Under the pieces are notes generated by a model. The model was not told the origin of the DNA. It searched no databases and worked only from the letters and a program-made list of their open reading frames with translations. A DNA stretch of 64,000 nucleotides, taken from NCBI GenBank assembly GCA_002205965.3, contig NADL03000883.1, forward strand, positions 32,210-96,209, written 5' to 3'. How positions within the stretch are numbered: position 1 is the first letter of the stretch; the number at the start of each line of letters is the position of its first letter. Made by a program: the position numbers and the translations under genes. This DNA comes from Kappaphycus alvarezii (Eukaryota; Rhodophyta; Florideophyceae; Gigartinales; Solieriaceae). Below, one piece after another: positions 38,191-48,200 of this stretch.

Positions 38191-39433
38191 AGTTGAAAAA
38201 GGGATAGAATGCATGCGATCCCATGGTTTTTAGTTGCCACCTGGACACGTGTACACTTGTAGCATGAAAAAGCGAGTTGCACCCTTCTTCTGTGTGTACA
38301 TCTACTACACGTGTAAAATGGGCCAAATCGAAAGTTGCCTGGGACGAAAGCCCATTTTCGGGCAACTCAAAATCACGGCGCATTTTGCCATTTTTCAAAC
38401 ACTTGGTAATCTGCCCTCTGATTGGCTGCTAGATACGCCTCCATACCACTCACATCGCTCCAAGTGGTGATATCTGAGCTGATCATTGTGGAGCATTCTG
38501 ACACTTGGCATGTTATGGTTGGTTGATGGTTTGTCTCTATTCTAGGCTCAAAGTACTGTACCCAATGTGTCATACGTGTACTGTCTCCTATGTGGCATAC
38601 GTGTACTGTCTCCTCTCTGTCGTACGTGTACAGTATTATAGGTGTCGTACGTGTACAAGTAAACAGTGGTTTCTATATTTATCCTATAGTTGCCTGGACT
38701 GGCTGCATACAGTTTACACCATACTCATTATACTGGCTGCCTACAAATCACTCTTGCACAAGTATGCAGCCAAAGTATGTTGATGCAGCCACGTTGCTTT
38801 TACAGTACTGCACGTATAGCACGTAAGGCTTAAATCACGTTGAACGGCCTGCATGAGATTTACGTACTGTTACGTAACAACGTGAGACAAGCCCGCCAAA
38901 AATTGTTTTCTACTTTTATGATATTTAAGTTCCCGCCTTAAGTTCCCGCCGTTGGCTTCTGTTACAGGCCGAGAGATTACAGTTGCGTTGGCGGGTCACG
39001 TAAGGCATAATTCACGGGTTGACTGTTTTCGTGTACGTTTACGTAACAGAACATGCATGGCTAGCATGCACGTAATGTTACTTACGTTTTGAATATCGGT
39101 AATTATGAATTTCCCGTGCATGCAAATGAGGGATTCTGAGGCACCTTGGCTTGGGTAGGCTATAGGATCAACAAAGGTAGTACTGCAAATGTATATTTAG
39201 CTACTTTCATTTTGCTTTCACGATGCAGAAGTGAGTACCGGCAAACAGTATATAGTTGTAGTCTAATAGCTCATCCAAGTAAAGAAGAGGTACGGACTTG
39301 CCTTTGATTTCAACACCAACCTCACCCTTGCCGTTCTAGCTCCTTTCTTTGTCTTTTATCCATCTACACTCTTTCCCTACTTCCCTTTTCATTCTCTCTC
39401 CTCATCCCTCATCATTCCCTGTTCCTTTCATCA
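38191..39433 (+). mobile_element. Family-B LTR, unit 6 (last of the array)
   Basis: Begins AGTTGAAAAAGGG with the terminal TG changed, and ends TTTCATCA at 39433. Otherwise like units 4 and 5. Confidence 0.88.
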
Positions 39434-39669
39434 CTAATAGTACCCTACCCTAAGTAAAATCACCCCATAAACAACATTTTACCCTCTAAGTCGCTGACCT
39501 CTCAAAATCGTACTTTCGTCCCTGGGAAATTTGGATTTCTTCCGAAATGCCTTAGGGCCACTCTTCAATCAATACGTGTGCATGTGTACACGTGGAACAT
39601 GCCTCATGCCTCTCATGAGGTTTAGCACCGATGTGGGGGTCATGTGATCGTCTCTCCAAATCAACAACA
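39434..39669 (-). mobile_element. 236-bp family-A LTR fragment inside array unit 6
   Basis: Fifth occurrence of the fragment with the same breakpoints. Confidence 0.85.
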
Positions 39670-40219
39670 CCGTTGCAGTGGCCCTTTTGCGCGCCGGCGG
39701 GACAGAAACGCTTCTCGCTTGAACGACGGATACGTACGCGAAACATTATCGCCCGCGGTCGGAGAGGGAACCACTGTCTTCTAATTTCTTACTCTGGTAG
39801 CATTCCGGGTACTAGTGTTCTGCACTTGTACTTTGGTACCTGCTGGCTATACTTTTGTTGAGGTGTAGATACGTGCTGTGCACGGAAGGACGAGGCTCAT
39901 TGGTGACCTTGAGTGCTTTCACACGAGTACGACGGAAGTCAAGCAACACAGTCCGGAAGGAAACGCGCCTGAGTTAGTACGGAAAGACTGTGATTGTGGC
40001 AAGACGCCCTTTGCTGCGGGGACCTTTCGCGGTAGTGGCTGAAAATTCCTGGCCGTCTACAGGTAAAGTCACTGTGCTTACTCGTGGCACACGGATTGCG
40101 CTCAAAGTTGAAAGACCAGCACTGGCCGATATACAGGGGTAGCGCCCTAAGGCACAAATAAAGAGGTGGTAAAGAGGTAAAGAGGAGGAAAACTAAAGAG
40201 GTAAAGAGTTGGAAATTTA
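39670..40219 (+). other. Family-B leader, unit 6, truncated before gag
   Basis: Follows the other leaders up to GAGTTGGAAATTTA at ~40219, then switches abruptly to unrelated sequence (family-D LTR). The hairpin and gag are missing. Confidence 0.75.
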
Positions 40220-40378
40220 TAATCACGTGAAACCACACGCATCACACCTGATCAAGTCAAATCGCATGCCATAAATTTGATCCAGCCGGATCAGATTCAA
40301 TACGAGATATCAGACTGCGATGTCATCAACGCATACATCAATAACTGCCAGTCTCCCGACCATGTTCCAACATCAACA
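40220..40378 (-). mobile_element. Family-D 3' LTR fragment
   Basis: On the minus strand it begins TGTTGATGTTGG at 40378, directly after the polypurine tract GAGGAGGAG (40379-40387). About 159 bp remain before the junction with the B leader. A CA terminus is not evident, so the LTR is probably truncated. Confidence 0.65.
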
Positions 40379-42130
40379 CTCCTCCTCGAGTTCCTGCCCA
40401 AGTCCAGTCCGCTTCATGATCATCTTAACGCTGACAGGACCTAGTGGCTTCGTCAGAATGTCTGCGTCATTAAGTCCACTTGGGACGTATTCCGCACTGA
40501 TCACCTTGGTCTTCACCAGATCCCTGATGAAGTGCAACTTCACATCAATGTGCTTGACGCGTCCGGAAGGACAGCGCTCACCAGCAGCCCAATCTATGGC
40601 ACACTGATTGTTAAAGCGCAGCGGAACATTCTCATCCACCGTGATCCCAGACTCCCGAAGTACGCGTGATATCCACATGATCTCCTGAGCGGCCATTGTC
40701 AATGCGTAGTACTCAGCTTCACCAGTAGATAGTGCAACCGAAGACTGCTTCCTAGCACCAAACAAGCAAATGGCCGATCCGAGTTTGATCAAGTAGCCAG
40801 ACATTGACTTGCGATCAGTTTTGTCACCAGCAAAGTCCGAGTCCACAATACTGTGCAACTCCAGTGATCCAGGTTTGTAGTGCAAACCATGTCCAACTGT
40901 TCCCCGAAGATAGCGTAATACTCGCTTCACTGCTCTGTGACAGTACGCAGTTGGTGCATTCTGGAAACGAGCCAAGATAAGCACCGGAGCCAGGATATCC
41001 AAACGAGTGCGAAGAGCCAAATATAGCAGAGACCCGATCATTTGCTGATACAGTTGGACGTCCTGAGCTGATTTTTCCTCCTCCGCTGCAAACGACGTGA
41101 AGAACGACTCCACCATCGGACTGGCAGCCGGTTTGGAATCCTTGAACCTAAAGCGGCGAAGTATGCCTTCCACATACAAAGGCTGTCCAAGCTTTAGGCC
41201 AAGTAATTTATCATCCGAACCGGTTTTCCAGGTCAACTCCACACCAAGGTAAAGGCTCACGCGATTTTCAACACGCAGTTCCTACAACTGTTTCAGCTCC
41301 TCCAACACAGTAGTTCGTTGCGTAGCAGTTGGTGTGAATACTAGTAGGTCATCAACATACACCAAGATGTATGCGTATGCATTCTGTCCTACGCTGAGTC
41401 GAAACACACATGGTGCGCTTGCGAGTTCGTCGAAGCCGATTTGTGTGAGGTCTTTACTGAGCTTGGTGTGCCAAGCCAGGTGTGCCTGCTTAAGCCCATA
41501 CATGGCTTTCAGCAGTTTGTGGCATCGTGGCTTCATGCCAGCCACACCGCGAGGTGACATCACCAATACATCTGTAGGAAAAACACATTGACCACTAAGC
41601 CACATGCGCTGGCATGTCAAGTGGTGCCATGAGTGAATTCACAGCCCATTTCAACACTCCCCCTCACTCAGGGGACCACAGAGTGCTGTAAGGACTCAGA
41701 CATCTTACACCTCATTCCTATCACCTATAGGACACTAAGCAATGCCGAAAACACACAAATCAATTTTTTTCCAATGCAACCACTTGCGGGGCTCGAACTC
41801 GCGATGCTACTATGTAGGAAAATCGCATTGACCACTAAGCTACATGCGCTGGCATGTCAAGTGGTGGACTGAGTGAATACACAGCCCATTTCAACAACAT
41901 ATTCCTTTAGTTCACCGTTGAGGAATGCGGTCTTCACGTCGACCTGTGCCACAAACATCTGCAGGCTGAGTCCAACGTACAGGAACATGCGGACCAGACT
42001 GAATGAAACAACTGGCGCATAAGTCTCCATGTAGTCGTGTAAGCGTCTGGTGATTTTCACCTGCAACTACACGCGCCTTGAATCTCTATACTGATCCATC
42101 GGTGTTGCGCTTTACCTTTAGAATGACAAC
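40373..42130 (-). pseudogene. pol: Copia RT-RNase H of family D (GalEA-like), split by a miniature element
   Basis: Minus strand. RT begins around VILKVKRNTDGSV near 42130, has an in-frame TAG after it, and continues through TYAPVVS and KTAFLNGELKEYV to 41897. It is interrupted by the 324-bp TRIM-like element and resumes at MSPRGVAG, then YGLKQAHLAWH and YVDDLLVF (41620-41282). Another break leads to an open 295-codon RT-end/RNase H frame (41260-40373), with VDSDFAGDKTDRKS, STGEAEYYAL and ILTKPLG. Removing the insertion plus one copy of its target duplication makes the frame around 41573/41896 continuous. The stop TGA is supplied by the first six bases of the LTR (TGTTGA). The upstream part of this pol appears to lie inverted at 42389-43447. 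Confidence 0.88.
41573..41896 (-). mobile_element. TRIM-like miniature LTR element with tRNA-like module, complete copy
   Basis: 324 bp on the minus strand. 5' terminal repeat 41896-41814 (83 bp), 3' terminal repeat 41656-41573 (84 bp); both start TGTTGAAATGGG and end CCTACA. Internal region is 157 bp and ends in GAGTGAGGGGGAG, a good polypurine tract. Flanks read ACATC / ACATA on the + strand, a 4-5 bp target duplication in family-D RT. The LTR holds GTAGCTTAGTGG (A-box-like) and the internal start holds GAGTTCGAGCCCC (B-box/T-arm-like). No coding capacity, so it must move with proteins of another element. Confidence 0.8.
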
Positions 42131-42138
42131 GAGGGGGG

Positions 42139-42388
42139 TGTTGATCTATATATGTTGTGGTCCGCTCAGTGGCACAAGAGAGCCAGCGCATGTGGCTCAG
42201 TGGTTAACGTTTTCTACATTGCTTACTGGCCTATAGGTGATAGGAATGAGGTGTAAGATGTCTGAGTCCTTACAGCACTCTGTGGTCCCCTGAGTGAGGG
42301 GAAGTGTTGAAATGGGCTGTGTATTCACTCAGTGCACCACCTGAAATGCCAGCGCATGTGGCTTAGTGGTCAATGTGTTTTTCCAACA
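42139..42388 (+). mobile_element. Mosaic TRIM-like element with two different terminal repeats
   Basis: Left repeat 42139-42218 (80 bp, TGTTGATCTATATATG...TTTTCTACA, 'type ii') follows a GAGGGGGG tract. The internal part 42219-42304 lacks the T-arm region and ends GAGTGAGGGGAAG. Right repeat 42305-42388 is type i (TGTTGAAATGGG...CCAACA). Both types share the second half GCCAGCGCATGTGGCTnAGTGGT. Probably a recombinant. Confidence 0.7.
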
Positions 42389-43447
42389 CACTCTCCCTGA
42401 TCCGGTTATGCATGTTAGCTCGTGGCATTCCCTCTCTACACGCGGAGATGATTTGGCTCAACTATGGCACCGCCGACTTGCGCATATCAACCCACGCGAC
42501 TTGCAGGTTGTGCACAAGCATGATAATGGAGTTCCTAAGTTGGCTGTAATGGAGGAGGTCTGTCGTTCGTGTCGACTAGGAAAGGCACACAAGCTTCCAT
42601 TCTTGGGCAAGTTTGAGCGTGCCGCTAATGTAGGAGACGTTGTGCACTCCGATATTCTCGGGCCTTTACTCCCATCGTTTCCGGATCGCTTCCAGTACGC
42701 TTCGGCATTCATTGATGAACATTCAAGGTATGCACTGATTGAACTTGCTGAAGTATATGCAGCTGTTGAACAGAAGCTCCAGCAGCTTGGAGGAGTACGG
42801 ATTGCGAAAGTACACTCGGACAATGCGGAGGAATACATTGCCCTACAGCAAGATGCGGCAAATGGTCTGCAAGGCACTTCGTTCTCGCCTCCGTACACTC
42901 CAGAACACAATGCAATAGCCGAACGCATTAACCACATAGTGGAGGAAGCTACTCGAGCTTTTCTACTACAGGCCAATCTGCCAGAATGTTTATGGCCATA
43001 CGCGTTGAAGCATGTGATATATGTTCTTAACAGAGTGCCGCACTCCACTACTGGATCCACTCCGTACTTTCTGGTGACGGATACCGTGCCATCGTTAAAG
43101 AATGTTCGGGTATTTGGATGTGCGGCGTATGTGTTGAAGATGTCGGCGAAGTGGTAAGCAGCGACAACAATGCTGATGAAAGCGGTGACAGCACCGCGGA
43201 GGAGATTGATGTGCAACCGTAATCTGAGTCACAGTCTCTTTATCCTCGTCGTTCACGCCGTGCACCTCAACGATGGTGGCACATGGCCGGCTCCGCTACT
43301 TCCCAGATCAAGGTGACTACTAGTGATGATCCCACGCTGAAGGAAGCCATGTCGGCCACCCCCTTAGAGAAAAGCTTATGGGAGGAAGCTATAGAGGAAG
43401 AACTTGCATCACTGGACAGCAAGCGCACCTGGGTGCCTGACACCTGA
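42389..43447 (+). pseudogene. pol: Copia pre-integrase, integrase and RT N-terminus, probably the inverted half of family-D pol
   Basis: An open frame (42366-43157) carries the GAG-pre-integrase zinc region (LWHRRLAHI...CRSCRLGKAHK) and an integrase core with VHSDILGP, VHSDNAEEY and EHNAIAERIN in DDE positions. A further frame to about 43447 holds the acidic/basic linker and the RT start (WEEAIEEELASLDSKRTW). It stops where family-D pol at 42130 (opposite strand) would continue. Inverted 80-bp repeats at 42139-42218 and 43475-43554 flank it. Inverting the segment restores the normal order integrase-RT-RNase H on the minus strand. Read alone it would be a 5'- and 3'-truncated integrase. Confidence 0.82.
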
Positions 43448-43474
43448 CCTGTGTCACAGCCTTTGCCAACTCAT

Positions 43475-43640
43475 TGTAGAAAACGTTAACCACTGAGCCA
43501 CATGCGCTGGCTCTCTTGTGCCACTGAGCGGACCACAACATATATAGATAAACACCCCCCTCGCACAGAGGCACTACAACAAGGTGCTTGTCGAGGGGTT
43601 CAGGGCTTACACAGAGCATTACAGTAACGCTCATAACAAA
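43475..43640 (-). mobile_element. TRIM-like element, type ii 3' terminal repeat and internal piece
   Basis: 43554-43475 on the minus strand is the 80-bp type ii repeat (TGTTTATCTATATATG...TTCTACA), preceded by the polypurine tract GCGAGGGGGG (43564-43555). The rest, to 43640, is internal sequence without coding potential. It is the inverted partner of 42139-42218. Confidence 0.7.
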
Positions 43641-43860
43641 TATTCACTCAGTGCACCACTTGACATGCCAGCGCATGTGGCTTAGTGGTCAATGTGTTTT
43701 TCCTACATGGTAGCATCGCGGGTTCGAGCCCCGCAAGTCGTTGCATTGGTGAAAATTTAATTTGTGTGTTTTCGTCATTGCTTACTGTCCTATAGGTGAT
43801 AGGAATATGTAAGATGTCTGAGTCCTTACAGAACTCTGTGGTCCCCTGAGTGAGGGAGAT
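43641..43860 (+). mobile_element. TRIM-like element, type i, 5' and 3' truncated, best tRNA-like module
   Basis: The terminal repeat starts within the LTR (TATTCACTCAGTGCACC) and ends CCTACA at 43706. A-box-like TGGCTTAGTGG lies at 43678-43688; GGTTCGAGCCC (43721-43731) sits in a perfect tRNA T-arm, GCGGG-TTCGAGC-CCCGC. The internal part ends CTGAGTGAGGGAG, and the 3' repeat is lost at a family-B LTR fragment. A T5 run between A and B boxes would be expected to stop Pol III, so transcription by Pol III is uncertain. Confidence 0.7.
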
Positions 43861-44738
43861 AATAAAAGGAACAGGGGATGATGAGGGATGAGGAGAGAGA
43901 ATGAAAAGGGAAGTAGGGAAAGAGTGTAGATGGATAAAAGAAACAGAAAGGAGATAGAACGGCAAGGGTGAGGTTGGTGTTGAAATCAAAGGCAAGTCCG
44001 TTCCTCTTCTTTACTTGGGTGAGCTATTAGACTACAACTATATACTGTTTGCCGGTACTCACTTCGGCTTTGTGAAAGCAAAATGAAAGTAGCAAAATCT
44101 ACATTTGCAGTACTCTCTTTGTTGATCCTATAGCCTACCCAAGCCGAGATGCTTCAGAATCCCTGATTTGCATGCGCGGGAAATTCATAATTACCGATAT
44201 TCAAAACGTAAGTAACATTACGTGCATGCTAGCCATGCATGTTCTGTTACGTAAACGTACACTAAAACAGTCAACCCGTGAATTATGCCTTACGTGACCC
44301 GCCAACGCAACTGTAATCTCTCGGCCTGTAACAGAAGCCAACGGCGGGAACTTAAGGCGGGAACTTAAATATCATAAAAGTAGAAAACAATTTTTGGCGG
44401 GCTTGTCTCACGTTGTTACGTAACAGTACGTAAATCTCATGCAGGCCGTTCAACGTGAATTAAGCCTTACGTGCTATACGTGCAGTACTGTAAAAGCAAC
44501 GTGGCTGCATCAACATACTTTGGCTGCATACTTGCGCAAGAGTGATTTGTATGCAGCCAGTATAATGAGTATAGTGTAAACTGTATGCAGCCAGTCCAGG
44601 CAACTATAGGATAAATATAGAAACCACTGTTTACTTGTACACGTACGACACCTATAATACTGTACACGTACGACAGAGAGGAGACAGTACACGTATGCCA
44701 CATAGGAGACAGTACACGTATGACACATTGGGTACAGT
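43861..44738 (-). mobile_element. Family-B LTR fragment, minus orientation
   Basis: Minus-strand sequence matches B LTRs from AGTACTGTACCC (44738) to the pyrimidine-rich end (CCTGTTCCTTTTATTA near 43861). The outer ~360 bp are missing at the family-E LTR boundary. Confidence 0.88.
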
Positions 44739-44744
44739 ACTCCG

Positions 44745-45247
44745 TGATGGACAAGGAGAAGGGAGAGAGCGCGAGCGGACGAGAGAGAGAGAGAGAAGAG
44801 GGAGAGAGAGCGAGTGGAGAGAGAGAGAGAGCAAGAGGAGAGAGAGAGAGAAAGTGAGCGACCAAGGAGAAGAGTTGAGAGAAGGGAAAGTAGTGAGAGA
44901 CTTTACTTCGACCAAGAGTGGGCTGAGACCATGGCTTATATAGACTTCAGGGCGAGTCGCTTGATGCTTCGGCACGACCTGTGGAAGTTTCCAGAAGCCA
45001 TGTAGACGACGGTGAAAGAATAACCCTAAACTATCTGAGCTGATCTAAAAAAGATCAGCTCAAGCTCACAGCACAGTACAGTGCATAAACGTAACGGTCA
45101 AGATCTAGGTTGAACAGTAAAGTACAGTAAAGTACAGTAGCTGTCCCCGCATACGTTGTCAGTAAGCTGTAATTGTACTACAGTAAAGTACAGTAAAGTA
45201 CAGTAGCTGTCCCCGCATACGTTGTCAGTAAGCTGTAATTGTACCAA
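44745..45247 (-). mobile_element. Family-E 3' LTR with internal 65-bp duplication
   Basis: Matches the 5' LTR but is ~50-70 bp longer: the segment AGTAAAGTACAG...GTAATTGTAC is present twice in tandem (45113-45245). The LTR start lacks the canonical TG (GAGTTGGTAC instead of TGTTGGTAC). Contains the GA-rich tract and TATATAAG (44942-44935). Confidence 0.85.
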
Positions 45248-45299
45248 CTCGCCCCTCAAACTAGAATTGACCATGATAACGCCCCTCGACCTAAAACAA

Positions 45300-48200
45300 T
45301 CAAACATTACTTTGATGTGAACAAACAATGCCCAAATTATTCCGAAATCTTTCAAATTTCACTCGAAGCAAAGGTTTTGTCAGAATGTCAGAGATTTGGT
45401 CTTCGGTTCGGCAATGTGACAAATGGACCTGATTTGCTGCCACGGCTTCACGAACAAAGTGGTATCGAATATCAATATGTTTGTTGCGCTCGTTAATGGA
45501 CTGGTTTTTGGCAGAGCTGATAGATCCTGAGTTATCAACCAAGATTGAAATCGGAGTTGGATGATTTGAGCCCAGTATTTCAACAAGACGTTAGACAACC
45601 ATATTGCCTCCTTGGACGCAGTGCAAATGGAAATGTACTCTGCTTCACATGAAGACAGCGCAACACATCCTTGCTTCTTCGAGCGCCACGAAATAGGACC
45701 CCTGACATCATGAAAACATAGCTTTCCGTCGACTTGCGAGTTGTGCGACAGCCGGCCCAATCAGAATCGCTGTAACCGATTATAGTTGGAGCAGAAGAGG
45801 GACTGTAACAGATTCCGAGGTCGCTAGTTCCCTTGAGATAACGATAAACTCGCTTTACGGCTTTCCAATGGCTTTCCAGAGGCTTCTCGCAGTGTTGTGA
45901 AAGTTTACCGACAGCAAAACCAATGTCCGGGCGAGTACATACCATTAAATACATGAGACTTCCGATTGCGGAGCGATACGGTATCGATGGGGAAAGATCA
46001 GCTTCTGAGTTGTTGTCCGAGCCCCCGTTTGAAAGAACCATAGGGGTATCAACAGGCTTCGCGGTGGCCATGTTGAATCTTTCAAGTATTTTCTCAGTGT
46101 AAGATTTCTGAGAGAGATGTAACGTCCTTGTTGATCGATTGCGAGTAACTTGGATTCCAAGAAACTCTTTGACAGGCCCCAGATCCTTCATCTTGAATCG
46201 ACTCTTCAACTCAGTCTTGATGTTTTCCAGAGTTACTCGATCGTTTCCAGCAATAAGAAGGTCATCCACGTACAGAATAATTATGGAGATCGAAGAGCCC
46301 TGTCGAGAGACATAAAGACAGGGCTCATGAGGATTACTCATATAATGAAGCTCTGCGGTTAATAGCTCATGAATCTTGGCATACCACTGACGTGGAGCCT
46401 GTTTAAGCCCATACAGGGCCTTTTGAAGGCGGCATACGAGATTCGGCCTGGCTGGTCGTGAAATCCGGACGGAACTTCCATGAATATTTCCTCTTCCAAC
46501 TCCCCATTAAGAAACGCGGTCACAACATCCATCTGGTCGCATTCAAGGTCAAAGAAGTTTGTGATGCAGAGAAACAATCGTAGGGCAGAGAGAGAAACTA
46601 CAGGAGCATAGGTTTCATTATACTCGAGACCTGGAACTTGTCGAAATCCTTTGGCGACTATGCGGACTTTGGGACCAACGTCTGGTTTCACACGGAAGAC
46701 GTACCGGCAAGGAATGACGTGCATCCCTGGCTTTCGCGGGACAAGCTCGAACGTTCCATTTTCTCGTATGGAGTCTTCTTCCTTTTTGATTCCAGGCATC
46801 CAAAAGTCGACGTTCTCTGAAGAAGTAGCTTCCTCGTATGATGCTGGAATTCCAATAGAGACAAGAGCGGTTTCCGCAATGAGCGATACATCTTCAGACG
46901 ACCCGGAAGCCACCATCTGCCAGGCTTCTTCGCAATCCGGGATGAACGACGAGGAGCAATACTAGGAGTATCCGGGCTGGATTGGACTGGGTTCGCATCT
47001 TCATTAGCGGCAAGTGATCCCTCATCTTGTTCGCTACCAGAAGGAGATGCGATGCTACCAGAAGGAGAGTCAATCAGCAGATCCTTGGAAGTGCGATTGC
47101 TGCCGATGGATTCGTGTTCCCTTCCATTTGGTCGTCGAGAAAGCTTGAACAGTGTTGATCTTGCGGAGAATTCGAAGATTCGTCAAATGTGACGTCCCTG
47201 GAAACAACCATTTTCTCAGCTGCAATGTCCCACAGCTTGTATCCCTTACTTTGGGTTGAGTACCCCATCATTAGTGCCTCACGAGACCTGGGATCCAACT
47301 TCTTGAGATCCTTCTTAGGATAACGTACCAACATTGCGCACCGAACACTCGCAGATGGGAGATATCTGGTGGTGTTCCATTCCAAAGTTCATGAAGAGTA
47401 GTATTGTCGGGCAGGGAACTGGATGTAACCCGATTTAGTACATACACAGCGTAGAAAGCGCTTCAGCCAGAAGTGCTTTGGAAGGGACTTGTGATGCAGC
47501 ATTGATCGGACCAGATTGAGAAGGGTTCGGTTCATTCTTTCAGCTGTTCCATTTTGCTGAGGAGTATGAGCCACTGTAAGCTGATGTTGAATACCTTGTG
47601 CCTCCAGGAAGTTCTTGAATGCTGTAGATAGATATTCGCCTCCGTTGTCCGACCGTAAAGCCTTTACCAGAAGCTGATCATTCTCGAACGGGATTCTGGT
47701 GTCATGGAACTCGAGGACGTGAAGAGCTTCTAGAGACTGGCTGGTGTGTTTTTCTGCGAAGGCCTTGTACTTCTTGAAGCACTCTAAAACCTTAGATTTG
47801 TGAGTGATAGGATAGGCGACTGTCCATTTGGAGTAGTCATCAATGAAAGACACTAAGTACCGCGCTCCACCGAGAGATGGAATCTCCACAGGCCCTAAAA
47901 CATCTGAGTGAACCAGTTGGAGGGGTTTCGTAGACCGCCCTTTTGACTTTGGGATTGGTGCACGCTGTGATTTTCCAAGAATGCATCCCACACAAGAGTC
48001 AGGGGTCCCAGAGTTGACGTACTTAACACCTGTGACAGCTCCATGACTAACCATCGACTTGATCTCAGCGGTATTGATGTGAGCCAGTCGCTCGTGCCAT
48101 GTCTTCAGAGATGTAAGCAAGGAAACTTCCGAGTCATTAGCCTTTGATGGACTTTGACAGGTATCTAGTATATAAAGGCCTTTGACAAGAGTGCCGGTGG

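Larger units (their letters stand above)
6496..40219 (+). mobile_element. Tandem array of family-B copia elements sharing LTRs (LTR-internal x5 + LTR)
   Basis: LTR starts (TGTTGAAAAAGG) lie at 6496, 12509, 18933, 25370, 31779 and about 38191, giving periods of 6013, 6424, 6437, 6409 and ~6412 bp. Each of the first five LTRs is followed by a leader and a gag-pol; the sixth is followed only by a leader that stops at ~40219. Neighbouring internal regions share a single LTR, so the copies cannot be independent insertions. Units 2-6 have 236 bp of family-A LTR where the primer site belongs, and unit 1 has a deletion there. Confidence 0.92.

Noticed and set aside
41780..41814. TGGTAGCATCGC after the TRIM LTR as a conventional 3'-tRNA primer site
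   Set aside because: It begins with TGG as such sites do, but the implied tRNA 3' end has an acceptor stem two bases too short, and one copy is mutated to TAG. I cannot name a matching tRNA.
42366..43157. Independent + strand copia element at 42.4-43.4 kb
   Set aside because: No LTR, primer site or gag in + orientation; the content is exactly the part missing from the minus-strand family-D pol, and inverted repeats flank it.
43663..43745. Functional tRNA gene
   Set aside because: The T-arm is perfect and an A-box is present, but the acceptor and D stems do not pair and a T5 run lies between the boxes. It is tRNA-derived, not a working tRNA gene.
44635..44943. Arg/Glu-rich ORF (REREEGREREWRER-type)
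   Set aside because: Direct translation of the GA-rich simple repeat in the family-E LTR; similar frames appear at 50952 and 58660 for the same reason.
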